Below, piece after piece: positions 5,877 through 11,975 of a stretch of DNA of 11,975 nucleotides (positions within the stretch are counted from its first letter, which is position 1; every line of letters begins with the position of its first letter). Under the pieces are notes generated by a model, which made no database searches, was not told the origin of the DNA, and was given only the letters and a program-made list of their open reading frames with translations. The DNA is from Glo-17 sp964549735 (GTDB lineage Bacteria > Krumholzibacteriota > Krumholzibacteriia > LZORAL124-64-63): NCBI GenBank assembly GCA_964549735.1, contig CAZJWO010000113.1, positions 1-11,975 on the forward strand, given 5' to 3'. The position numbers and the translations under genes were made by a program.

Positions 5877-7094
5877 ATGCAGACGTCGAGAATCACGCTC
5901 GCCGTGGTCCTGCTGATCGCCGCCATGGCCTTGGCCGGCTGCCGTTCCGAGACCGCGGCTCCCGGCGGCGGTCAGCCGATCTTCGGCAACGGCGCCCTGG
6001 ACAACTCGCGGATCCTGGCGCGCGTCAACGATTACGCGATCACCGAGAACATGCTGGATCTGCGTCTGGAAGAGCTCGGCAAGGACGGGCAGCTCCGCTA
6101 CCCCGGCCCGGATGGACGCCGGGTCTTTCTGCGGCACATGATCGACGAGGTACTCATGGTGCGGGAGGCCGAGGCCAGGAAGCTGCACCTCGATCCGGTC
6201 GTGGCCCGCGTCTTGATCGCCGAGCGCCGCGACGCGCTGATCGACGCGCAGCGCACGGACCTCGTCAAGGGCAAGGAGCCGAGCATCGACGAGGTCCGCG
6301 CCTTCTACACGAAGAACCGCGACCGGTACATGCGCATCGGCACCATGCACGCCTCGCACATCGAGTGCCTGACGCGAGAGACGGCCGATGACGTCTACCG
6401 CAAGGTCAAGGAGAAGACGGCTCCGCTGCACACGCTGGCGGTGACCCATTCCCAGAACAACCACACCAAGGTCAACGGCGGCGACCTCGGCTGGTTCAAT
6501 CGCAACGGCTACATCCCGGGCATCGTCGACAGCGGAGCCTTCAGCGAAGCGATCTGGCACTTCGACATCGGCGTCAACCCGCCGCTGGCGTTCGGCGGCC
6601 GCTGGCACGTCGTCGTGGTCCACGACCGGCAGGCCGATCGCCCGCAGACGCTCGAGGAAGCGTACCTGCGCGTGGTCAACGACATGCAGGACGAGTTCCG
6701 CGAGGGGCTCGTCGACGGCTGGCTGCGCGATGCGCGCGCGGCCGCGGCCGTCGAACTGTACGGCGAGTACCGCCCGGGCAAGGGCCGGACGGCGCGCGAA
6801 CTGATGGAGCGGGCGTACTACGTCGCCGATCCGCACGCGAAGCTGGATCTGCTCGCGTTGCTGGTCGACGACTATCCCGACGACGAGCTCGCGCCGGCCG
6901 CCCTGTTCATGGCTGCCAACCTGGCGCTCGACTCCTGGGGCGAGGTCCGGCAAGCCCATCATTTCCTGACGGAGCTCATCACGCGCTATCCCAACAGCGA
7001 ACTGGTGGGCGACGCGACGTACATCCTGCAGAACATGCACCGGCCGGACTTCATCCAGCCGCGCAGCATCGAGGACCTGCGCCCGAAGTCCTGA
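5877..7094 (+). CDS. Parvulin-type peptidyl-prolyl isomerase lipoprotein with TPR-like C-terminus
   Basis: Probably a periplasmic folding factor of the SurA/PrsA type. With this start the product is 405 residues. It has a lipoprotein signal peptide ending in the lipobox LAGC (Cys22; next residues Arg-Ser, no Asp retention signal), a SurA_N-like helical part (about 46-150), and a parvulin domain (about 153-251) with HASHIEC (158-164) and the hallmark GGDLGWF (201-207). Then, unusually for this family, it has a helical C-terminus (about 305-388) with TPR/BamD-like spacing (LLVDDYPDDELAPAALFMAANL and TELITRYPNSELVGDATYIL). ATG 5865, four codons upstream, is the alternative start; AGGA at 5862-5865 favours 5877 somewhat. 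The spacing after manC is 79 bases. The lipid anchor suggests action at the periplasmic face of a membrane, likely the outer one. Confidence 0.85.
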   Translation: MQTSRITLAVVLLIAAMALAGCRSETAAPGGGQPIFGNGALDNSRILARVNDYAITENMLDLRLEELGKDGQLRYPGPDGRRVFLRHMIDEVLMVREAEARKLHLDPVVARVLIAERRDALIDAQRTDLVKGKEPSIDEVRAFYTKNRDRYMRIGTMHASHIECLTRETADDVYRKVKEKTAPLHTLAVTHSQNNHTKVNGGDLGWFNRNGYIPGIVDSGAFSEAIWHFDIGVNPPLAFGGRWHVVVVHDRQADRPQTLEEAYLRVVNDMQDEFREGLVDGWLRDARAAAAVELYGEYRPGKGRTARELMERAYYVADPHAKLDLLALLVDDYPDDELAPAALFMAANLALDSWGEVRQAHHFLTELITRYPNSELVGDATYILQNMHRPDFIQPRSIEDLRPKS

Positions 7095-7110
7095 TCCGTC
7101 GCGCGGCACG

Positions 7111-7135
7111 GGCGCGCCGTTGACAGCGGCGCGCC
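7111..7135 (+). terminator. 9-bp GC-rich stem with the TTGACA box as its loop
   Basis: GGCGCGCCG (7111-7119) and CGGCGCGCC (7127-7135) form a perfect 9-bp stem with the 7-base loop TTGACAG, 16 bases after the stop of the prolyl isomerase gene. The following bases TGTTGCTAAGG are only moderately T-rich. It may act as a terminator for the upstream gene while its loop supplies the -35 of the next promoter. It also contains the octamer GGCGCGCC twice. Confidence 0.45.
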
Positions 7136-7147
7136 TGTTGCTAAGGT
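7120..7147 (+). promoter_or_regulatory. Candidate promoter of the DUF2914-nuclease-lipoprotein operon
   Basis: Perfect TTGACA (7120-7125), a 16-base spacer and TAAGGT (7142-7147) preceded by TGC (7139-7141), as in an extended -10. Transcription would start near 7154, about 39 bases before the next ATG, which has GGGAGG (7181-7186). The -10 agrees with consensus at only three of six positions. Confidence 0.55.
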
Positions 7148-7192
7148 ACAAGCAGCCCCGGGCTCGTCGGACCCCGTCGAGGGAGGCAGACC

Positions 7193-7657
7193 ATGGATCG
7201 GATCGGAATCGTCCTGGCGGTTGGCGTGGTCGTCGTGGCCGTGCTCTGCGCCGCGGCCGCCGCGCAGCAGGAGCCGCAGGAACCGCCCCAGGAGCCGGCG
7301 CAGGAGTCGGCTGCGGCCGCGCCCGCGGCCGGGCTGCAGGTGGCCGAGATCGCTGTCGGCACGGACTATGATCGCGAGTCCCGCCAGCTGAGCGGCGCCG
7401 GCGACGTCTTTCCGGCCGCGACCGAGCAGCTCTGGTGCCGCACCCGGATCACCGGCGCCGCGGAGCCCACGACCATCGCGCACGTGTGGTATCACGACGA
7501 CAAGACGGTTGCGCGCGTCGAGCTGACAGTCGGTTCGGCCGACTGGCGCACGGTGTCGAGCAAGCGGCTGCTGCCGAGCTGGACCGGCCCCTGGGAGGTC
7601 AAGGTGCTCGACGCCGCCGGCAACGTGCTCGGCAGCGCGCGCTTCACCGTTCAGTAG
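7193..7657 (+). CDS. Exported DUF2914-domain protein
   Basis: Function unknown. The 154-residue protein begins with a hydrophobic signal peptide (about 1-24, ending AAAAAQ; the Cys19 context is not a lipobox). A low-complexity Gln-Glu-Pro/Ala linker (25-46) follows, and then a domain matching DUF2914: LWCRTRITGA (80-89), IAHVWYHDDK (95-104), WRTVSSKRLLP (118-128) and GPWEVKVLDAAGNVL (132-146). The aromatic and WR-x2-S-x-K residues characteristic of that family are present. It is probably periplasmic. It starts an apparent operon with the DUF151 protein 21 bases downstream. ATG 7193 is supported by GGGAGG six bases upstream. The domain call is from motif memory, without a database search. Confidence 0.75.
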   Translation: MDRIGIVLAVGVVVVAVLCAAAAAQQEPQEPPQEPAQESAAAAPAAGLQVAEIAVGTDYDRESRQLSGAGDVFPAATEQLWCRTRITGAAEPTTIAHVWYHDDKTVARVELTVGSADWRTVSSKRLLPSWTGPWEVKVLDAAGNVLGSARFTVQ

Positions 7658-7678
7658 GCGGCAGGAAGCGGACGAACC

Positions 7679-8164
7679 GTGATCAAGGTCGACATCGCCG
7701 GCATGAGCCTGGATCAGCGCACCGAGGCTCCCGTCGTGCTGCTCTACATCCCGCCGGTCAAGATGTGCTTGCCGATCTGGATCGGACCGGCCGAAGCCGC
7801 GGCCATCGCACTGGTGCTGCGCGGCGAGTCGTTCGCGCGCCCGCTGACGCACGACCTGCTGGCGATGGTCGTCGATGGCCTGGGGGGCCGCGTCGAGCGC
7901 GTCGTCATCACCGACCAGCGCGAAGGCACGTACTACGCGCGCCTCTTCCTCGAGCGCGACCGCGAGGTGGTGGCTATCGACGCGCGGCCCAGCGACGGCA
8001 TCGCGCTCGCGTTGCGCGCCGACGCGCCGGTCTATCTCGAAGAGTCCGTCCTGGCGAAAGTGCGCGACAGCCTGCTGCCGGTCGACGTGCTCGAGCGTTC
8101 GCCACGCGCCGACGACGAGCCCCGGGGCGATCCCGACGACGATCCCGACGAGGAGGAGCCATGA
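7679..8164 (+). CDS. Bifunctional nuclease family protein (DUF151)
   Basis: Family members have been linked to RNase/DNase activity in plants, but their role in bacteria is largely undefined. The 161-residue product contains the family core almost completely: LPIWIG-x2-EA-x2-IAL (31-45), RPLTHDLL (54-61), VVITDQREGTYYARLFL (75-91), IDARPSDGIALALR (100-113) and APVYLEESVL (116-125). After about residue 140 it ends in a very acidic Asp/Glu/Pro tail encoded partly by a tandem 12-bp repeat. The start is GTG 7679, preceded by GGAAG (7664-7668). A later Met (residue 9) would remove the first strand, so it is less likely. The stop overlaps the start of the next gene (ATGA at 8161-8164), indicating translational coupling. 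Confidence 0.9.
   Translation: MIKVDIAGMSLDQRTEAPVVLLYIPPVKMCLPIWIGPAEAAAIALVLRGESFARPLTHDLLAMVVDGLGGRVERVVITDQREGTYYARLFLERDREVVAIDARPSDGIALALRADAPVYLEESVLAKVRDSLLPVDVLERSPRADDEPRGDPDDDPDEEEP
8128..8151 (+). repeat. Tandem 12-bp direct repeat in the DUF151 gene
   Basis: CGATCCCGACGA occurs twice head to tail (8128-8139 and 8140-8151). It encodes part of the acidic Asp-Pro-Asp tail and probably arose by local duplication, which would lengthen the tail by four residues without a frameshift. Confidence 0.8.
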
Positions 8165-9831
8165 TCCGGTCGCGCATGCTGCGGACAGGGCACGTGCTGT
8201 GGACTGGGTGCGCGCTATGGACCTGGGTGCTGCTGGCCGCGCTCCTGGGCGGCTGTACGCGGCCGGCGCCGGTCCTCGACCGCGAAGCGCGCCTCGCCGC
8301 ACTGGATTCTGGCGCGCGCATGCAATTCGCGCGCCTCGAACAGGAGCACCTCCTGCGCCGCGACGCGCGGGTGATCGAACTCGGCGATCAGCTGCTGGCC
8401 ACGTATCCCGACCATCCACTGGCCGCCGAAGCGATGGCGATGATGTTCTCGTCGGCGCTGCGCTTGCCCGAACCGGGCCGGGCGGGCGACATCGCGCGCG
8501 CATTCGTCGCGCGCTTCGCCGGCGATCAGCGCCTCGAGCCGATCCTCGAGGCGGCGGCCGACGGATTCCGGGACGGCGAGCTGCAAGCGCTGGCGGCCGA
8601 GCTTGCGGGCACCCCGCTCGGACCGGCGCTGCAGGCGCGACTGCAGCGCCGCGGCCTCGGCGCCGCCGTCGCGCCGGCCGTCGCGCCGCGCGCCGAGCCC
8701 GGCCGCATCGGCGTGCTGGCGCCGTTGACCGGCCGCTACGCGCGGTTCGGCAACGCGTTCCTGGCTGGCGTGCGGATGGCGGCGGCCGCCGTGCCGCCGC
8801 CGGCGGATCGGCCCTGGCGCATCGTGCACGAGGATACCGAGGGCGATGTCGTGGCGGCGGCGTTGGCCGCCCGTCGCCTCGTGGGCGAGGAGGCTAGCGA
8901 GATACTCATCGGCGCGCTGCTCTCGACCACGACGGCGACCGTCGCGCTGGTGGCCGATCACCTGGGCGTGCCGCTGGTCTCGCCGACCGCGACGCACGAG
9001 CGGCTGAGTCTCCTGGGCGACGAGGTCTTGCAGACCAATCGCACCGGTCCGCTCGAGGCGGAGATCCTGGCGCGGCTCGCCTGCGAGGTCCTGCTGAAGG
9101 AGCGCTTCGCGATCATCCGCTCCGAAACGGCCGAGGGGCTGGACCAGGCGGAGGCGTTCCGCGCCGCGGTGGCGCGCTATGGCGGGCGGATCGTGCACGA
9201 GGAGGTCTTCGACCCGGCCGCGACCGACTACCGCGCCCAGGTCGAACGGCTGCGCGCGGCGCGACCGGAGGTCGTCTTCGCGCAGGCGACCGTCGATCAG
9301 ATGATCCTGCTCGGACCGCAGCTCGACTTCTACCGCGTCGGCGCGCTGGTGCTCGGGCCGAGCGACTGGAACAGCGGCCGGCTGCTGCAGCGCGCGGGTT
9401 CGGTCATGGAGCGGGCGATCTTCCCTGCCGGCGACGTCATGTACCCGGCGCCGTGGACCGCCGCGTTCCTGGCCGACTGGCCCGCCGGCCAGTACGACGA
9501 GGAGGCCACGCGCATCGCGCGCGGCGCGTACCTGGCCACCCGCATGGTGCTGCAGGCGCTGGCCGAGGCCGGCCCGGGGCAAGAGCCCGGTCCGATCATC
9601 GCCGGCCTGCGCGCGGGGTTCCTGGGCCGCGGCGTCGAACTCGATGCGGTCGAGGCCTACAGCGCCATGGTGCGCACCATCGAGGACGGGCAGATCACGG
9701 CGTTTCCGGGCCAGCTCTACGCCGAAGCCATGCGGCGCCGCGCGCTGGCCGCTGCGGCGGCCGCGCCGGCGCTCGTGGACAGTCTCGTGGCAGGCGAGCC
9801 GGCTGGGGCCGCGGCCGACTCGACACGCTGA
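8161..9831 (+). CDS. LpoA-like lipoprotein: TPR-like N-terminus and Peripla_BP_6-type domain
   Basis: The product has 556 residues. The signal peptide is hydrophobic (about 12-31) and ends in LGGC (Cys32), a likely lipobox. Residues about 40-165 are helical with TPR-like features (VIELGDQLLATYPDHPLAAEAM). Residues about 181-500 look like a type I periplasmic-binding fold: GRIGVLAPLTGRYARFGNAFLAGVRMA (181-207), a VVAAALAARRLV segment (230-241), LIGALLSTTTATVALVADHLGVPLVSPTAT (249-278) and GARYG/ADRPEVVFAQAT-like segments thereafter. This architecture matches penicillin-binding-protein activators of the LpoA type, which stimulate peptidoglycan synthases from the outer membrane; a branched-chain amino-acid-type binding lipoprotein is the alternative. 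It starts at ATG 8161 inside the stop of the DUF151 gene, with AGGAGG (8151-8156). The C-terminal Ala/Gly-rich end (526-556) has no clear role. Confidence 0.75.
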   Translation: MIRSRMLRTGHVLWTGCALWTWVLLAALLGGCTRPAPVLDREARLAALDSGARMQFARLEQEHLLRRDARVIELGDQLLATYPDHPLAAEAMAMMFSSALRLPEPGRAGDIARAFVARFAGDQRLEPILEAAADGFRDGELQALAAELAGTPLGPALQARLQRRGLGAAVAPAVAPRAEPGRIGVLAPLTGRYARFGNAFLAGVRMAAAAVPPPADRPWRIVHEDTEGDVVAAALAARRLVGEEASEILIGALLSTTTATVALVADHLGVPLVSPTATHERLSLLGDEVLQTNRTGPLEAEILARLACEVLLKERFAIIRSETAEGLDQAEAFRAAVARYGGRIVHEEVFDPAATDYRAQVERLRAARPEVVFAQATVDQMILLGPQLDFYRVGALVLGPSDWNSGRLLQRAGSVMERAIFPAGDVMYPAPWTAAFLADWPAGQYDEEATRIARGAYLATRMVLQALAEAGPGQEPGPIIAGLRAGFLGRGVELDAVEAYSAMVRTIEDGQITAFPGQLYAEAMRRRALAAAAAAPALVDSLVAGEPAGAAADSTR

Positions 9832-9841
9832 CGGGTTCGGG

Positions 9842-10660
9842 CTAAGGCGACGTGGCCCCGAACGGACTGCGGAAACGCCAGGTCACCACGAGCCAGCGCG
9901 CCGCCGGCGGTTTGCCGTCGCGCCATCGCGGCTCGAACTCCCATTGTTCCATCGCTTGCTGTACGGCGGTGGCGAACTCCGGTCCGCCCTCGTTGGACTG
10001 GATCATGACCGCGACGATGTTGGCCTCGGAATCGAGGAAGAAAGCGGCCTCGACCACGATGATCGGTTGCTGGCGATCGGCGATGCTGGCGCGCGGCGGG
10101 TACTGCGGGCGCACGAGCTTGCGGATGACGAAGTCCGCGTCCGCGTAGAGGCTGGGCATGAGCAGGTCGACCGTGCGATCGCTCGCGCCGACGTCCGCGT
10201 GGTCGGCGTCGGCCGGCGCCTCGATGGTCTCGCTCCTGTCGCGCTCGATCGTCAGGGCGTCGGCCTGCTGCGGCGGCGGCGTGCGGTCCTGTGGCAGGGG
10301 GTCTTCCGGCAGCACCTCGTACGTGGGCGCACCCGGCGGCGGCGCGGTCTGGGGTCGCAGCTGCTGGTGGACGTCTTGCTGGCCGTCCTCGATGGCGATC
10401 TCGGGCATGAGCCGCAACGGGCCTTCCTTGCCGTAGACCTTGAACTTGCGTTCGATCTCCTCGGCGCTCGGACCCAGCAGGATCAGCGCGAGCATGACCG
10501 CCAGCGTCACGGGCAGCGCCCACAGCAGGCGCTTGCCCACCCGCGCGTGCTCGCTCTGGCTCGTCGGCGAGATGAGCGGGCGCGGACCGGGCGCCGCCGA
10601 CCTGCCGCGTGGCTCTGCGGCGCGTTCCTCGTCACCGGTTCTCCAGGAGGAGTTGTCCAT
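9842..10660 (-). CDS. TonB-like energy-transducing protein
   Basis: The 272-residue product has a 43-residue N-terminal cytoplasmic part, one transmembrane segment (about 44-63, RLLWALPVTLAVMLALILLG), a Pro-containing periplasmic linker (about 100-165), and a TonB_C-like domain (about 184-266) with RPQYPPRASI, VEAAFFLDSEANIVAVMIQSNEGGPEFATAV and QWEFEPRWRDGKPPAARWLVVTWRFR. TonB-type proteins couple the inner-membrane proton gradient to outer-membrane transport or signalling, usually with ExbB/ExbD, which are not in this window. Its long N-terminus and less Pro/Lys-rich linker differ from classical TonB. The start (base 10660) overlaps the end of the upstream gene by 29 bases and has GGAAGG eight bases before it. 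The stop faces that of the LpoA-like gene, with 10 bases between. Confidence 0.8.
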   Translation of the reverse strand: MDNSSWRTGDEERAAEPRGRSAAPGPRPLISPTSQSEHARVGKRLLWALPVTLAVMLALILLGPSAEEIERKFKVYGKEGPLRLMPEIAIEDGQQDVHQQLRPQTAPPPGAPTYEVLPEDPLPQDRTPPPQQADALTIERDRSETIEAPADADHADVGASDRTVDLLMPSLYADADFVIRKLVRPQYPPRASIADRQQPIIVVEAAFFLDSEANIVAVMIQSNEGGPEFATAVQQAMEQWEFEPRWRDGKPPAARWLVVTWRFRSPFGATSP

Positions 10661-11921
10661 GCCAGTTGCCTTCCGGCTGGCGAACCAGCGCCCAGAGCTG
10701 CCAGTGCGGACCGCCGTGGAGTTCCAGCACATGCGCGCCGCCGCGACCGACGAGCCCGGGATCGGCGCCCCGCCATGAGGTTACGGACGCGTCGCCGGCC
10801 GCACCAGGCGCCAGCCATTGCAGGTTGCCGTCGAGCCGCGCATACGTGAGGCGCGGACCGCCGACAGCGCGTTCGCCCAGCGCGGCGAGCATCTGCGCGA
10901 TGTCGAGCGCCTCGGCGTCCGGTTGCAGGAGCGCCACCGTGCCGCGTAGCAGCGCGCGCGCGACGGCGTCCTGCCAGGCGGGCGTGGCCAGGCGCTCCTC
11001 GACCGCTGCCGTGACGGGAGGCTCGAGCGCCACGAGGATCGCCGGGCACGCCGTGTGGCGCAGGACGTAGTCGTAGGCCGCGACGACCGCGACCTCGCCC
11101 GCGCCGCCGGCGAGCAGACGGTCGAGGACCGCCGCGGTCCGGCGCGCCCAGGGTTCGCCCTGCCGGCTGCCGGGATGGTGGAGCACCGACGGCGTGCCGC
11201 GGCCGAGCGCCAGGTAGAGGTCGGCGCCGAAGCGGTCGGCCGCGCGCACCTTCTGCGGGTCGGGCAGCCAGGTCTCGTCCTCGCGCAGCAGGCGGACCTC
11301 GCAGCCGGCGCCGCGCAGCAAGGCGGCCAGTCGCCGGGCGACCTGCAGGTTGAGATCGCTGCCGCGCGTGCCCAGGGGTCCGCGGCCTTGCTCCTCCGTG
11401 CCGCCGCCGCGGGGGTCCAGCGCGATCCGCCGGCCAACCAGCTGCGGCAGCAACGGCTGCCAGACGAGGGTGTCGCCGGCCGTCGCCACCAGGGCTGCGG
11501 GCCCGCCGAGAGCGACGTCTTGCGAATCCCGCGCTGCCGGCCACGGCCATGGCGCGGCGCCCGCCGGCAGGCGCAGCAGCGGCCGCGCGCCGCTCGCCTC
11601 GAGCCAGAGCAGCCGGTCCTCCGGCCAGGGCACGGCCGGCCAGGCGGGATCCAGGACCTCCGCGGCGAGCGGACCCGGCAGCTCGCCGCCGTCCTCGGCG
11701 ACGCGCAGCCGCCAGCCGTCGCCCGGAACGGCGGCGTCGCGCCAGATCGTTCGGTCGAGGTCGAGCCATAGCCAGCGCCACGACGGCGGCAAGGTCGCGA
11801 TGCGCGGCGCCGTGCCGGCGTGCAGTTGCCAGGCGCCGCCGGCGGTGCGCTCGAAGATGCGCAGTTCGTGCGGCGGGAACGAGGGCTGTTCGAGCAGCAC
11901 CCAGCCGCGCGGCCCGGGGTA
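10632..11921 (-). CDS. Degenerate N-acetylmuramoyl-L-alanine amidase (Amidase_3-like), 5'-truncated
   Basis: The 429 residues visible contain (numbered from the adapter junction) a beta-rich N-terminal part (1-160), an Amidase_3-like domain (about 165-332) and a C-terminal beta-rich tail (about 355-429). The domain keeps the family's framework: RIALDP (165-170), SDLNLQVARRLAALLRGAGCEVRLLR (188-213), KVRAADRFGADLYLAL (224-239) and CPAILVAL-x13-TPAWQDAVARALLRG (292-327). All residues of the zinc and catalytic site appear lost: the DPGHGG His is Gly172, the EKD Glu is Gly187, the SIHAN His is Gly240, and the catalytic Glu of LVE-x-GF is Ala298. It therefore probably binds rather than cuts peptidoglycan, if it does either. 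The start and any signal peptide are missing because the read runs into the adapter at 11922. Confidence 0.65.
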   Translation of the reverse strand, partial: YPGPRGWVLLEQPSFPPHELRIFERTAGGAWQLHAGTAPRIATLPPSWRWLWLDLDRTIWRDAAVPGDGWRLRVAEDGGELPGPLAAEVLDPAWPAVPWPEDRLLWLEASGARPLLRLPAGAAPWPWPAARDSQDVALGGPAALVATAGDTLVWQPLLPQLVGRRIALDPRGGGTEEQGRGPLGTRGSDLNLQVARRLAALLRGAGCEVRLLREDETWLPDPQKVRAADRFGADLYLALGRGTPSVLHHPGSRQGEPWARRTAAVLDRLLAGGAGEVAVVAAYDYVLRHTACPAILVALEPPVTAAVEERLATPAWQDAVARALLRGTVALLQPDAEALDIAQMLAALGERAVGGPRLTYARLDGNLQWLAPGAAGDASVTSWRGADPGLVGRGGAHVLELHGGPHWQLWALVRQPEGNWHGQLLLENR

Positions 11922-11975
11922 AGATCGGAAGAGCACACGTCTGAACTGCAGTCACCGCTCATTATCTCGTATGCC
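11922..11975 (+). other. Illumina TruSeq-type adapter sequence (library artefact, not genome)
   Basis: The last 54 bases read AGATCGGAAGAGCACACGTC and on through TGAACTGCAGTCAC (11922-11955), then an 8-base index CGCTCATT (11956-11963) and ATCTCGTATGCC (11964-11975). This is the 3' read-through adapter, index and flow-cell primer of TruSeq-type libraries. One base (11948) is G where the usual adapter has C, as occurs in some variants. Everything after 11921 is artificial; open frames that begin here carry false N-termini (for example TAVQTCALPI or CSSDVCSSDL). Confidence 0.97.

Noticed and set aside
211..9582. Long open frames on the minus strand opposite prs-pth, the ribosomal operon, manC, the isomerase and the lipoprotein (up to about 660 codons)
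   Set aside because: They are antisense to genes with clear family motifs, their translations are Arg/Ala/Pro/Gly/Asp-rich with no recognisable domain, and such shadows are expected at this GC content.
1..11921. CRISPR arrays, insertion sequences, tRNA or rRNA genes, phage genes
   Set aside because: No regularly spaced repeats, transposase motifs, terminal repeats, tRNA cloverleaf or rRNA sequence was noticed on either strand.
11937..11962. Minus-strand frames beginning TAVQTCALPI or SGDCSSDVCSSDL at the right edge
   Set aside because: Their N-termini are translated adapter and index, and they run out of frame with the amidase-like gene.

Overview
This is a GC-rich, gene-dense stretch of a bacterial chromosome, and it ends in sequencing-adapter DNA. 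Two lipoproteins, a parvulin-type chaperone and a TonB-like protein point to a diderm (Gram-negative-type) bacterium. The order prs-rplY-pth-rpsF-rpsR-DUF2232-rplI is a bacterial housekeeping arrangement seen, for example, in delta-proteobacteria and related deep lineages. The high GC and the rather divergent proteins would fit an uncultured lineage of that sort, but the phylum cannot be fixed from this window.

Layout. Bases 2-2322 hold the 3' part of prs (PRPP synthetase), rplY (bL25, CTC type) and pth (peptidyl-tRNA hydrolase). Bases 2302-4672 hold the ribosomal-protein operon rpsF-rpsR-(DUF2232-like membrane protein)-rplI, with its own good promoter overlapping the end of pth. Bases 4718-9831 are an envelope block on the same strand: a GDP-mannose pyrophosphorylase, a parvulin-type prolyl isomerase lipoprotein with a TPR-like tail, an exported DUF2914 protein, a bifunctional-nuclease (DUF151) protein, and an LpoA-like lipoprotein with a TPR-like N-terminus and a periplasmic-binding fold. 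On the minus strand, meeting the last gene tail to tail with only 10 bases between, lie a TonB-like protein and, upstream of it and overlapping it by 29 bases, a protein with an Amidase_3 fold that has lost its catalytic residues.

How the genes work together. The first half supplies nucleotides and translation (PRPP, bL25, bS6, bS18, bL9, recycling of peptidyl-tRNA). The second half is concerned with the cell surface: activated mannose for glycans, periplasmic folding, a possible regulator of peptidoglycan synthesis, and an energy-transducing TonB-type linker next to a possible peptidoglycan-binding pseudoenzyme.

The window contains no mobile element, CRISPR array, rRNA or tRNA that I can see, and no gap over 300 bases. 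I found no clearly new multi-gene system. The points most worth a second look are the degenerate amidase, three candidate promoters each set inside an inverted repeat, an unusual His-Asn to Gln-Gln change in Pth, and the adapter at 11922-11975, which means the contig end and the start of the last minus-strand gene are artificial.
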